Assembly (NCBI GenBank): GCA_039025395.1
Contig: JBCCOK010000018.1
Location: forward strand, 15,989-79,988
Direction of reading: 5' to 3'
Length of the DNA: 64,000 nt
Origin: Hoeflea_A sp039025395
Lineage (GTDB): Bacteria > Pseudomonadota > Alphaproteobacteria > Rhizobiales > Rhizobiaceae
The notes under the pieces were generated by a model. It saw only the letters and a program-made list of their open reading frames with translations. It had not been told where the DNA came from and ran no database searches. Positions 26,894-35,413 of the stretch are shown here, piece after piece (position 1 is the stretch's first letter; each line of letters starts with the position of its first letter). A program made the position numbers and the translations under genes.

Positions 26894-27862
26894 CTAAGCG
26901 GACCCTAGGCCGTCTTCGCCGGTAAGCGACTCTGTGTAGTTGCCGCCAACCACTGTCATGTCCACCTGGTTGTGAAGGACGTTTGCGCCCTGGACAATGG
27001 TCTGGTTGAAGGCCTCGGTTGCAATTATGCCGTCCGCATTGGCGTGTGAAACGCCATCGACATAACCGTCATCGCCATTGTGCGAGCCCCACATACCGCC
27101 GGCACCGCCGTCGCCGCCGCCGCCATCAGGCATATGCTTCTTGGCGTCGTGGTCCTTCTTGCCTTTCTTGTAGTAAGACTTGCCCGAAGAACCGTCACCG
27201 CCGCCACCGCCGGCGTCGATACCATCGTCGGCGTATGCATCGCCGCCCTTGGCATCACCGGAGATTTTGAAGCCGCCTTTACCCATATTGGTGACGTCGG
27301 GATCTTTGAGGTAGTCGTCATCATTGATGACGCCATTCTGGCTGAACACCATTCCGGTATCGTTGCCGGCACCGGTCAGCGCACCGTTCAGAATGTCCTC
27401 AAAGGACACGTCATCACCAGGGTTGTAATCGACGTCGCCCGTCTTGCTGACGAGCAGGGTGTCCACCTTGGCATGATCGTTGACATCGACGTCGATATGA
27501 TCGTTGTCGCTCTTGGGCTGCAAGCCTTCGAGATCGACATCGACCTTGGCAATCGCCTCGCTCGTCGACTCATTGTGGTTGGTATTCTTGTTGGAGTTGT
27601 GGTTGTAACTCTTTTGGGATTGGGACTGGTGTTGGCCCTGACCCTGGCCCTGGCCTTGACCCTGCAACTGGGCTTGGCCTTTCAGCTTGGCATGGATATC
27701 GATGTCGTAATCTACATCGTGCCCTTTGTCGTCACCTTTGCCTTTTCCCTTGTCATAAGCGTCGTCTTTGTCACGGCCTCCTTTGTGTCCCTTATCGTCG
27801 TCTCTGTCCCTTCCGCGGTCTTTGTAATCGTCCATGCCGTAACTATTTCTTCTTCCTGACAT
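26894..27862 (-). CDS. Low-complexity Asp/Gly/Lys-rich protein, probable secreted component
   Basis: 322 residues with extreme composition and no family I recognise. Order: a charged D/K/R/G stretch (residues 8-50), a Gln-Gly repeat QGQGQGQGQGQ (67-77) and His/Asn/Ser-rich segment (78-100), an acidic middle (105-190), a glycine-rich segment with runs GGGGG (218-222) and GGGGDGGAGG (247-256), and a more ordinary C-terminus with NQTIVQGANVLHNQ and VVGGNYTESL (286-313). The latter resembles the VVGGDIYSAD piece of the neighbouring 651-residue protein. No signal peptide, cysteine or RTX motif. First gene of the leftward secretion locus. Probable cargo of the type I system, by context only. The antisense strand has an open frame too (see rejected). 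Confidence 0.55.
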   Translation of the reverse strand: MSGRRNSYGMDDYKDRGRDRDDDKGHKGGRDKDDAYDKGKGKGDDKGHDVDYDIDIHAKLKGQAQLQGQGQGQGQGQHQSQSQKSYNHNSNKNTNHNESTSEAIAKVDVDLEGLQPKSDNDHIDVDVNDHAKVDTLLVSKTGDVDYNPGDDVSFEDILNGALTGAGNDTGMVFSQNGVINDDDYLKDPDVTNMGKGGFKISGDAKGGDAYADDGIDAGGGGGDGSSGKSYYKKGKKDHDAKKHMPDGGGGDGGAGGMWGSHNGDDGYVDGVSHANADGIIATEAFNQTIVQGANVLHNQVDMTVVGGNYTESLTGEDGLGSA

Positions 27863-27866
27863 CTTA

Positions 27867-27889
27867 CTGTCCTCACTTTAGCGGGACAG
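27867..27889 (-). promoter_or_regulatory. Hairpin covering the ribosome site of the 322-residue protein gene
   Basis: In the leftward mRNA, CTGTCC (27889-27884) can pair with GGACAG (27872-27867) across 11 bases. The right arm includes most of the AGGA ribosome site, four bases before the ATG. This could limit translation unless opened by a factor, though six pairs alone are a modest block. Confidence 0.3.
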
Positions 27890-28368
27890 CCTCACCGCCA
27901 TTCTTCTTCAAAGCGGTACTTGGCTGTACTGTTGCAACTGGACTTGCGTCCGGTGAAGCCATCTCGCCGAAATCAAAGGCACAAAGGTTCCGTTCGCAGG
28001 TTGCGCCGAAACGCAACGTGCGTCTGGTGAATTCCAGATGTCCTTATCAGCCGGTGTTGACGGCGATTTACATTCTGTAAAGAAACTCGAGCTGTAGTAA
28101 GCTGGCAATTAATACTATAATAAAAACGCCGATGCCCGATCCGCACGCTTGAAAATTAAACATATTTTTCAATATATTGGATCAATATGACTGTTTTTAA
28201 CTCGATCAATAAATACAAAATGATCTATTATTATTGTTGAATGCTGATCGAATTGCCTATCTGCTGACCGCAAAATTAACTGAAGAAAACCACCTGGCCA
28301 ATGCTTTTCTCTTTTAAACTTGTAAACATCCTAAAAGAATCAGTATTTTGTAAAAATATTGATCTATA

Positions 28369-28402
28369 CAGTCATATATATCATTCGATCTATATACGAC
28401 TG
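28369..28402. promoter_or_regulatory. Candidate operator: 12-base imperfect inverted repeat upstream of the LuxR-type gene
   Basis: CAGTCATATATA (28369-28380) and TATATACGACTG (28391-28402) match as an inverted repeat in 11 of 12 positions across a 10-base spacer. A half-site of the same type (ATATGACTG) occurs at 28185-28193. Size and symmetry suit a dimeric regulator, most simply autoregulation by the adjacent LuxR-type protein. Confidence 0.4.
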
Positions 28403-28490
28403 TGGAAAAAGTGGATATACTAGTATGCTCGCGGTGGTGAGAATGTTCTTCGTGTCGCCAACCGCAAACCATCCGGTCTGGGGCCTCCGA

Positions 28491-29243
28491 ATGGGGGAAG
28501 TGATGGGTCCAATAGTAGAAGAGGGTTTGCGAGCCGTGCTTTTTGTCGGTCCGCAACAGAAATTCGCCCAATGCCTTACCAAGGCTTTAAAAAACGAACT
28601 TGAAGAATTGGATGTTGTAAAGAAGCAGAACTTTAAGGAAGTATTTCACAGTATAGATGACTTGGGCGACCGAACCGCTCTTATCGTCATCGACGAGACA
28701 CTTTGCGATGATGTCGTAAAGCACATGGATGCCTTGCGCCGGTCCTTTCCGACGCAGGTGATCTGCATGGCTTTCAATCAGCAGGGCCAGCTTTCGGATT
28801 GCGTCGCGGGTCTTGTTGCCCGTGGTGTACTACGAAGCTTCCTGCCGATGAATCTTCGCCTCGACATCTGGATAGCGGCGGTGCAACTGATGATAAACGG
28901 TGGCGACTATATGCCGCCGGAGTTGATGGCGACGATCGGTCAGAAGACCGTCCGGGGTCAGACTACCGTTCGCGAAATCGGACTAAGCCGCAAACCTCGC
29001 CGCAACGGCAGGTCTGACAGCGGAAACAAGCTCACAGCACGCGAAATCGATGTCCTGGAGCTGGTCGCAAAGGGCTGCCAAAACAAGATTGTGGCGGCGG
29101 AGCTCAATTTATCCCAGCACACCGTCAAACTTCACATGCATAACATCATCGGGAAGCTTGGCGTGGCAAATCGCACCGAAGCAGCGGCGATCTATCTCGG
29201 ACAGATGGCGTTTGGTAACGGTGTCTGGAGCAATACCGGATAA
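28491..29243 (+). CDS. LuxR/NarL-type transcriptional regulator, receiver-like N-terminus
   Basis: About 250 residues. The C-terminal helix-turn-helix is clear: KLTAREIDVLELVAKGCQNK then SQHTVKLHMHNIIGKLGV (about residues 180-225). The N-terminal about 120 residues look like a response-regulator fold (RAVLFVGPQQKFAQCL, ALIVIDETLC, VICMAF) but without the standard acidic pocket followed by a clear phospho-aspartate, so it may be an atypical or unphosphorylated receiver. The start is uncertain: in-frame ATGs lie at 28359, 28425, 28443, 28491 and 28503. The first would place the palindrome at 28369-28402 inside the gene, so a later start is more likely. Its position, divergent from the secretion locus across an AT-rich region, suggests it controls that locus. 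Confidence 0.83.
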   Translation: MGEVMGPIVEEGLRAVLFVGPQQKFAQCLTKALKNELEELDVVKKQNFKEVFHSIDDLGDRTALIVIDETLCDDVVKHMDALRRSFPTQVICMAFNQQGQLSDCVAGLVARGVLRSFLPMNLRLDIWIAAVQLMINGGDYMPPELMATIGQKTVRGQTTVREIGLSRKPRRNGRSDSGNKLTAREIDVLELVAKGCQNKIVAAELNLSQHTVKLHMHNIIGKLGVANRTEAAAIYLGQMAFGNGVWSNTG

Positions 29244-29304
29244 AGGCAAAGCGTATCTGCCGGGCCGGTCGGAAGCCGGCTCGGCAAAAGTCGAACGAGA
29301 GGCC

Positions 29305-29820
29305 ATGGCCGAGGTCGAGACGAAATCACCCGCGAGACGCCCGCGCTTTGAGGAAATTCTTTTGCTTGTGGGGCAGATGAACTACGCGTGGACGAATACC
29401 GAGTCCTTGCTGATTCACCTCATCGCGGGTCTGGCGGGCGTCGACAAGGAGACGGCGATCGTCATTTTTCTGACGCTGAACACCACACGGGCCAGGTTGG
29501 ACCTTGTCGACCGACTGGCCAAGATGGGCCGGGTTGACGCCCCGGTCAGGGATGAGATCCTCGGCTTGACCGACGCTATGAAAAAAGTTCTCAAACACAA
29601 GAACCAGTACAATCATTGTCTTTATTCGTTCGACAGCCAGGGCCAAAACGCAAAGACAATCATGATGCGCATCGCCGAGACGAAAAGCGCAATAAAAATC
29701 GGCAAAACGCAGGATCTGGACGAAAACGAAGCCAAGAAAATACGCCGGTCCATCAGCACGATCGAAAAGATCAACCGCGATACCTGGCGGTTCATACTAA
29801 AACACAAATTTCCGGTTTAG
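29305..29820 (+). CDS. Conserved-looking small cytoplasmic protein, function unknown
   Basis: 171 residues, not recognised. ATG 29305 has AACGAGAGG upstream; the longer open frame overlaps the regulator gene in another frame and is not credible. The protein is mostly helical and basic toward the end (EAKKIRRSISTIEKINRDTWRF), with a central region GQMNYAWTNTESLLIHLIAGLAG that resembles a helical-bundle core. It has no signal peptide or membrane segment. It lies 61 bases after the LuxR-type gene on the same strand and may be co-transcribed with it. A role in the secretion locus is possible but unproven. Confidence 0.6.
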   Translation: MAEVETKSPARRPRFEEILLLVGQMNYAWTNTESLLIHLIAGLAGVDKETAIVIFLTLNTTRARLDLVDRLAKMGRVDAPVRDEILGLTDAMKKVLKHKNQYNHCLYSFDSQGQNAKTIMMRIAETKSAIKIGKTQDLDENEAKKIRRSISTIEKINRDTWRFILKHKFPV

Positions 29821-29842
29821 CGACGGCTTATTGAGCGTTGTG

Positions 29843-32566
29843 CTAGACTTGGGGCCGCAGCAACCGCTGATAAAACAACCCTACCCCGACAAGCACTACG
29901 CCCAGCCCTATGAAGGACAATGCGCGGAGAATGCCTTCGAGGTTCGCCATGTCGACCAGGAAGACCTTGGCTACAACCAGAACGATGACCGCCCCTGAAA
30001 TGAGCCTGAGCCCCCTTACGCCGGTGAACATGCCAAGGGCCAGGAGCGCTATGCCGATCACCAACCATGCCAGCGAGTAGGTGTAAAGCTCGGCATCGCC
30101 AGTGGGACCGGTTGCTAGCGAACCTGGATGAAACCAATGACGGATCGTCAGACTGACCCATGCGAAAAACATCAGGCCGCCAACACCAAATGCGGCCCTT
30201 TCATACATCAATGAGAGGCCTTGGCCGAAGTAGCCAAGTGACGTGTAGAGCAACCCGGTCAGGAAATAGGCAAAAAGCAATGTGTTGAAAATCAATCCGG
30301 TGCCGACAGGCTCCCCTGTCAGAAGCGGATTGAAAAGTCCGAGCAGTGTCACAACAGCGCCTGCCATTCCAGCAATCCCGAGGACATTCGCGGCGGCATT
30401 CAACGTAGCGCTCTCAGAGGTCCTCCTCAGCCGCAGCAGACCCAACGCGACGCCGCCACCAACAAGCACCAGCCACGCCGCTTCACTCAGCGTATCGATC
30501 GGTGTAAAAATCTGATCCGGCGCAATGGCGTGCAGCCCGATTATCGCCACGGCAGCGGTGACAGAAGCGACGGCAACTGCCTCCATAAGAGCAAGCCATC
30601 TGTCTTGCCCATGCTTCGACAGCAGCCAGGCGGCCAGAACAAACCCTGCAGCCGGGATGCCGTAGCCGTACAGCAATCCGTTGAAAACCGGTGTCGTGCC
30701 CAATGTCGCTTCAACGATCGCCGGGTTCCATGCAATCCGAGCCACCCAAAGCAATGCAGGGATAATTACAAGCGGTCTTAAAGCCTTGAAAGGACGCTGG
30801 CTGTAGATGTAGGCGGCGGCCGGCGCGATCAGCGCGAGGGCGACAGTCAGTGTCCCGCCTTCAAGCACGAGACAGAGGCTTAACGCCAGACCGGACAGGG
30901 CCGCGATGAGGTAGGTTGCTGTGACGCCGTCCCGGCCCGGTGTCGCTTGCGACAATCGGCGATCGGCGAAGACCGCAATCACGTAGAAGAGGACACTGAG
31001 GATCAACGCCAACGCGCCATATCGGACCGAAACGTCGAGAAAATCCGTTCTCATATAGGCGATCGCGATGATCGTCAGCGGTACGAATGCGCCGCCGAAG
31101 GCAAGCGGCACCCGGGCTGCGGATCGCATCGCGCCATAGAGGCCCAAAATACCTGCAAGTGCGGCGAGTCCGACGGCCATCGCGCCGAAAATCGAAAGCG
31201 CCTCCTGCTGGTAGCCGGGCAGCACCCGGGGATCAAAACCTTCGGCGGGCACATCGCCAGCGGCAATCGGCTCCCAACTCGCGGCTCCCAGTTCCCATCC
31301 ACTAAAGCCGATGAGCACGGCGACCGCTGCCACGGGGACGATGTAACGCGCCGCGGCATAGAAATAGGCGGAGAAAAACGGCAAGCCTATCAAAAGAAGC
31401 AGTCCCGCGACGGTGCCGAAATCCGTCTGCGGCAGGACGAAGACAAGGCCAAGCAATATGACTAGGGAAAGCAGCGCCGTCGCCGCACGATCGTGGTCAA
31501 TCAGCACACTTGCATCGCGCTCATAAAGGCTCGCGATGAACACGTAGAAAACAGCACACCATGAGGCCATGATATAGAGGCCGATCACTAGCCGGTCGCC
31601 CTGCGATGCGACAAGGAAAAGGACCATGCAGAAAAAAACCAGACCGCAGGCTGCGATCACGGCCAGCCAGCGCCACAGCTTCAGGCGGCCGACGCCGAAT
31701 GCGGCAACCGAAACGGCAAAAGCGTAGATCGCAAGCGCGGTCGAATTCGGTTCCTGCGATGATATCAGAAACGGAACCGCATAACTGCCGACAATACCGA
31801 GTGCAGCGAGCAGCGGGCCATGAAGCAGCGCTGCGCACATTGTGGCGACAGCAACAATCCCAAGAACGAAGAATGCAGTGGCGGGCGACAGAAACCCGTA
31901 GAGCTGATAGGCCGCATAAATCGTCGCGAATGCACCGAGAGTCCCAGCCGCCGTCAAGATTGACGGCACGTTTGCGTTTTCGAATCCGCCAAAGGTAAAC
32001 GCAGCGCCTCTGCGGCGTGTCCATTCGCCAGCACTACTAAGGCCAGCGGCAAACACAAGACCGAGGATAATCCTTGTGCCAGGGCCGACCAGCCTCTGTT
32101 CTATGGAGTACCTGACGAGAAATACTGCGCCGAAGGCCAGCGCCAAGCCGCCGACCCATACCGCCCACTTGGCGCCCACTGTTTCTTCCAGCTTTGCGGC
32201 ATCGGACCCAGCGAAAGCGGCCTGCGACGACGAGCCTGCCTCACCATAACCCGATGGTTTCGCGCTCGCCGGTTGCGGTGTTTCATCTTCGGCAGGCTTG
32301 TCCTTCGGTTGTTCTACGTCTTCGCGCTTGACGGTTTTTTCGTTCAGTGAGGGTTGCTGCGGCACCGTCGGGCGCCGTTTCGATTCGGGTTTTTCCGCAC
32401 GATCCGACAGTGCGGTTTGCGCTCGCTGGGCGCCTGCCAATGAGTCCTTCAGGTCGCGGATCTCACGGTTGAGCGATCTGACTCGAAAGAACGCGATCGT
32501 ACCCAGAAGCGGTCCGACAACAAAGAAGGCCAGCGCCACGATAAGCGGCAATATCCACGGTTCCAT
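29843..32566 (-). CDS. DUF2339 family polytopic membrane protein
   Basis: 907-residue inner-membrane protein of unknown function. A first membrane helix (LIVALAFFVVGPLLGTIAFF) is followed by a short coiled coil (VRSLNREIRDLKDSLAGAQ) and a Pro/Glu/Lys-rich disordered stretch to about residue 125. KLEETVGAKWAVWVGGLALA begins the DUF2339 block, where the E-x2-x-G-x-x-W-x2-x-x-G motif is typical. About 25 or more hydrophobic segments follow to the C-terminus. Convergent with the small gene that ends at 29820. No operon partner; substrate or role not assignable. Confidence 0.88.
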   Translation of the reverse strand: MEPWILPLIVALAFFVVGPLLGTIAFFRVRSLNREIRDLKDSLAGAQRAQTALSDRAEKPESKRRPTVPQQPSLNEKTVKREDVEQPKDKPAEDETPQPASAKPSGYGEAGSSSQAAFAGSDAAKLEETVGAKWAVWVGGLALAFGAVFLVRYSIEQRLVGPGTRIILGLVFAAGLSSAGEWTRRRGAAFTFGGFENANVPSILTAAGTLGAFATIYAAYQLYGFLSPATAFFVLGIVAVATMCAALLHGPLLAALGIVGSYAVPFLISSQEPNSTALAIYAFAVSVAAFGVGRLKLWRWLAVIAACGLVFFCMVLFLVASQGDRLVIGLYIMASWCAVFYVFIASLYERDASVLIDHDRAATALLSLVILLGLVFVLPQTDFGTVAGLLLLIGLPFFSAYFYAAARYIVPVAAVAVLIGFSGWELGAASWEPIAAGDVPAEGFDPRVLPGYQQEALSIFGAMAVGLAALAGILGLYGAMRSAARVPLAFGGAFVPLTIIAIAYMRTDFLDVSVRYGALALILSVLFYVIAVFADRRLSQATPGRDGVTATYLIAALSGLALSLCLVLEGGTLTVALALIAPAAAYIYSQRPFKALRPLVIIPALLWVARIAWNPAIVEATLGTTPVFNGLLYGYGIPAAGFVLAAWLLSKHGQDRWLALMEAVAVASVTAAVAIIGLHAIAPDQIFTPIDTLSEAAWLVLVGGGVALGLLRLRRTSESATLNAAANVLGIAGMAGAVVTLLGLFNPLLTGEPVGTGLIFNTLLFAYFLTGLLYTSLGYFGQGLSLMYERAAFGVGGLMFFAWVSLTIRHWFHPGSLATGPTGDAELYTYSLAWLVIGIALLALGMFTGVRGLRLISGAVIVLVVAKVFLVDMANLEGILRALSFIGLGVVLVGVGLFYQRLLRPQV

Positions 32567-32627
32567 TCAGCCTCGTTCCCTATGGCCGTCTGTTGCCTTC
32601 TCGAATGGAATGCGCCGCGTGATAGAC

Positions 32628-33242
32628 CTAGGCGTTTGCGCCTTCAAGGTCTTTTTCGAGCGCAAGCATCACGTCCTCAATCCGGTCCTGACCCCAATGC
32701 ATCTCACCGTTGACGAAGAACGTCGGTGCTCCAAAGGCCCCGCGGGCAATCGCTTCATCCGTATTGGCACGCAATTCATCCTTGATGGCCTGGTCCTGAA
32801 CCAAGTTTGCTATTTCCTGCGCCGGCAGACTGGCATCATCCAACAACGCCATCAGGACTTCGGGATCGGAAATGTCCTTTTTAGTCGCCCATGCACCGTC
32901 GAAGACGACATCCATGTACGGCTTTAGGAGATGATCACCGAGTTTTTGGGCAGCGATAGCACCGCGGAGCGCCATAACCGTGTTCAAGGGAAACTTCGGA
33001 TTTAACGCGAAGGGGATGCCGTGGCGCGCACAAATGCGTGAAAAATCCTCAAAAATCCACTTGCCTTTGGCAGCTACAGTCATCGGAGCCGCGTTGCCGG
33101 TGGCCTTGAAAACGCCGCCCAACACCATCGGTTTCCATTCAATCGTGCCACCTGCATCGCGCACCATTTCCGGCAACCGCAAATAGGCGACATAGGACGC
33201 GCTGCTGACAAAATCATAAAAGAATTCAACTGTTTTGGACAA
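32628..33242 (-). CDS. 2-hydroxychromene-2-carboxylate isomerase-like protein (DsbA fold), TTG start
   Basis: 204-residue thioredoxin-fold protein of the HCCA isomerase/kappa-GST group, glutathione-dependent isomerases best known from naphthalene breakdown but widespread with unknown roles. Markers: VEFFYDFVSSASYVAYLRLP at the start, where serine replaces the DsbA cysteine pair; GGVFKATGN; NTVMALRGAIAA; and GAFGAPTFFVNGEMHWGQDR with the cis-proline near the end. No ATG sits at the family start, but a TTG at 33242 is preceded by a perfect GGGAGG five bases upstream and gives the expected N-terminus (SKTVEFFYDF); the longer frame adds 30 unrelated residues. Confidence 0.86.
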   Translation of the reverse strand: MSKTVEFFYDFVSSASYVAYLRLPEMVRDAGGTIEWKPMVLGGVFKATGNAAPMTVAAKGKWIFEDFSRICARHGIPFALNPKFPLNTVMALRGAIAAQKLGDHLLKPYMDVVFDGAWATKKDISDPEVLMALLDDASLPAQEIANLVQDQAIKDELRANTDEAIARGAFGAPTFFVNGEMHWGQDRIEDVMLALEKDLEGANA

Positions 33243-33473
33243 ATCTGCCTCCCGAGATAGCCGTCTGTGCAGTCCGTTGAACGCGCATTGGCGGGGTGTC
33301 CGATCCGCATGGTACCGGTTTACCTGCCACAACTGATAAATAAGGTTTGTCCGATAGGCAACGGCTCGCTGCCTGGTCGACGCGCTCTGTCCATAAACAC
33401 CACAAGGCGGCCTATTTACCGATTGCTAAGGCGCTTGCTACAGTCTGTGCACGAGTTCGGACGGGTAATTGTG

Positions 33474-34880
33474 ATGCGTAAACTGTCTTTGAAACTGATT
33501 GCCGCCATAGCGCTGTGCGCCTGCGCCTCCGTCATTGCAAATGAACCTGCGCTTACCTTCGAGTTGTCGCGGAGTTATTCAGAAGATGCACCTTCGCTGT
33601 TGCCAAGCGAAAAACCTTCGGACCCGATCCTGATGCTGGTTTCGTTGCGCAACCAGTCGATGCATGTCTACGACGGCGACCGGCTGGTGGCCCGTTCGCA
33701 CGTTTCGAGCGGAAAGCCGGGGCACCGTACACCGACCGGCATCTTCAGCATTCTCGAAAAACGCCGTTACCACGAATCCAACATCTATAGCCAGGCGCCT
33801 ATGCCATTCATGCAGCGGCTGACCTGGTCAGGCATTGCCCTGCACGAGTCCGACAGCGTGCCGGGTTACCCTGCATCGCACGGATGCGTACGGATACCCG
33901 GAGGATTTGCCGAGGCCTTGTTTGGCTTTACCGAAAAGGGTGCGCATGTGCTCATTACCGACGAGCAAGTGCAACCGCAGCCTATAATGCACCGCACTCT
34001 GTTCTATCCGGGCGGCGCACCGACAGATGTCGACGTCCAACAGCAGATTTCATCGACGGCACTGAGAACACGCGTCGAGCGGTCAGGATCAACCTCGGTG
34101 ATTCGTGTTGTTGAGCTTGCCGCGCGCAATGAAAGTTCAGAGGAACAGCATTCGCCGGTGACAATCGCAAAAGACATCGACCTGCGGCAAGGCATCGACG
34201 CGGTCGCCTTGCCGGATGCGGGCGATGCGCTGCTTGAACACCTGAGTTCATCCGAACCGCAGCAACCAATAAGGGTTCTGATCACGCGGCGCACCGGCTC
34301 CCAGCTGGTGCGCGATATCCAGACGATGCTCGCCGAACTTGGACATAGTTCGGGAGAAGCCGATGGCTACATGGGGCCCGAAACCGGCGCTGCGATATCT
34401 TCATTTCAGAAAAGCCAAGGCTTGCCGCCAACTGGAACAGCTTCTGTTGATATTGCCCGTTTGCTGCACGCCGAAACCGGCCGTGGCGCGTTTCCAACCG
34501 GACATATCTATGTAAGGCAAGGTTTCGAGCCAGTTTTCGACGCACCTTTCAATCTCGCCGATCCGGCAACGCCGCTTGGAACGCACTTTTTTGCCGCGCT
34601 TCCCGCAAACAGCAAAAGCGGGCAGATCCGCTGGGTCCATGCGTCCCTTGCAGATTCCCCTCGCCCATCGCCATTGCTCGAAATCGCAGTCGAGGCCCAT
34701 TCAAGTTTCGTGAGACAGGCTTCTGTCCACGCCGTGCTTGATCGTATCAACCTGCCGACGCACCTGCGCGAGCGGCTCACGGCAATGATGGTGCCTGGTT
34801 CGTCAATCGCCGTCACCGACAACGGGCTCAGCAGCGAATCCCATTTGGGAACAGACTTTATCGTACTGACAAGACCTTAG
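33474..34880 (+). CDS. L,D-transpeptidase (YkuD) with peptidoglycan-binding domain
   Basis: 468-residue periplasmic cell-wall enzyme. Signal peptide MRKLSLKLIAAIALCACASV is cleaved near IANEP. The YkuD domain (about residues 45-175) has GKPGHRTPTGIFSILEKRRY and the catalytic motif SHGCVRIP with the essential Cys and His (about 140). A PG_binding_1 repeat follows near residue 280-330 (MLAELGHSSGEADGYMGPET), and a C-terminal domain with no family I recognise. Such enzymes make 3-3 cross-links or anchor proteins to peptidoglycan, important in Rhizobiales. The ATG at 33474 is chosen because the open frame upstream lacks family features. Confidence 0.9.
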   Translation: MRKLSLKLIAAIALCACASVIANEPALTFELSRSYSEDAPSLLPSEKPSDPILMLVSLRNQSMHVYDGDRLVARSHVSSGKPGHRTPTGIFSILEKRRYHESNIYSQAPMPFMQRLTWSGIALHESDSVPGYPASHGCVRIPGGFAEALFGFTEKGAHVLITDEQVQPQPIMHRTLFYPGGAPTDVDVQQQISSTALRTRVERSGSTSVIRVVELAARNESSEEQHSPVTIAKDIDLRQGIDAVALPDAGDALLEHLSSSEPQQPIRVLITRRTGSQLVRDIQTMLAELGHSSGEADGYMGPETGAAISSFQKSQGLPPTGTASVDIARLLHAETGRGAFPTGHIYVRQGFEPVFDAPFNLADPATPLGTHFFAALPANSKSGQIRWVHASLADSPRPSPLLEIAVEAHSSFVRQASVHAVLDRINLPTHLRERLTAMMVPGSSIAVTDNGLSSESHLGTDFIVLTRP

Positions 34881-34963
34881 AGCAATTCAATCCAAACCTG
34901 ACTTACTCCAGGCAGCGACCCAAAGACCTGATCAAGTTCAGCCATTGATTGAGGCGCCCTTTG

Positions 34964-35413
34964 TCAGGCCTTCTTTTCCCACTTTCTGTCGCGGTTCTGC
35001 TGCCAATAGGTCACCGAATGCCCGCCTTCCGACAGCTTTTTCCAGTGGTTGCGGGCCGCTTCCACCTGCGACTGATCGTGACCGTCAAACATCACAACGG
35101 CGCGTTCATACTCCTCTACATTTTTCGGAACTGCGCCGTCGACAAGAAACCGGACCTGGGCCGAGTTGAGGTTGGTGTCCGATGCGCAAATGACCACCGG
35201 CTGGCTTTCCGGCTGATCCGCCATGTCAGTGCTGTGAGGCAGAAAGCTCTCATCGCGGTAGGTCCACAAATGCTGATCGAGCGAGTCCCGCCTTTCTTCG
35301 CTGCCGGTCTGGACGACCACGCGCCATCCTCTCTCAAGGCTCTTCTCGAGCAGTGCCGGAAGCGCATCTTCGAGCCGAGATTCTGTCAAATGATAAAACA
35401 GGATATCGGTCAT
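34964..35413 (-). CDS. holC: DNA polymerase III chi subunit
   Basis: 149-residue protein of the HolC family, a clamp-loader accessory that contacts single-strand binding protein. It starts MTDILFYHLTESRLEDALPA as chi proteins do, with LLEKSLERGWRVVVQTGSEE, LWTYRDESFLPHS and PVVICASDTN further on. Its start overlaps the pepA stop by four bases, the pepA-holC order found in many proteobacteria, so the two are co-transcribed. The last about 20 residues are basic. Confidence 0.93.
   Translation of the reverse strand: MTDILFYHLTESRLEDALPALLEKSLERGWRVVVQTGSEERRDSLDQHLWTYRDESFLPHSTDMADQPESQPVVICASDTNLNSAQVRFLVDGAVPKNVEEYERAVVMFDGHDQSQVEAARNHWKKLSEGGHSVTYWQQNRDRKWEKKA

Larger units (their letters stand above)
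27863..28490. other. AT-rich divergent regulatory region of the secretion locus
   Basis: About 600 bases without a convincing gene. The half nearest the LuxR-type gene (about 28090-28430) is strikingly AT-rich compared with its surroundings. It contains a dyad ATATTG-GAT-CAATAT (28174-28188), a related half-site GATCAATATGACTGT (28180-28194), and an imperfect palindrome at 28369-28402. Near 27867-27889 a hairpin covers the ribosome site of the leftward gene. The region probably carries both divergent promoters and binding sites for the regulator. Confidence 0.5.

Noticed and set aside
27080..27859. 259-residue hydrophobic frame on the plus strand opposite the 322-residue gene
   Set aside because: It looks like a membrane protein, but antisense of Asp/Lys/Asn/His-rich codons gives Val/Leu/Ile-rich sequence automatically. 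It has no ribosome site, no family match I recognise, and opposes the secretion operon direction. Some doubt remains because the sense protein is itself low complexity.
26894..27862. RTX calcium-binding repeats in the glycine/aspartate-rich protein
   Set aside because: No GGxGxDxUx nonapeptide spacing; the glycine runs are irregular and the Asp residues not in register.
27908..28108. 66-residue leftward frame in the AT-rich region
   Set aside because: No ribosome site, no similarity I can see, and it sits where the promoter of the secretion locus is expected.
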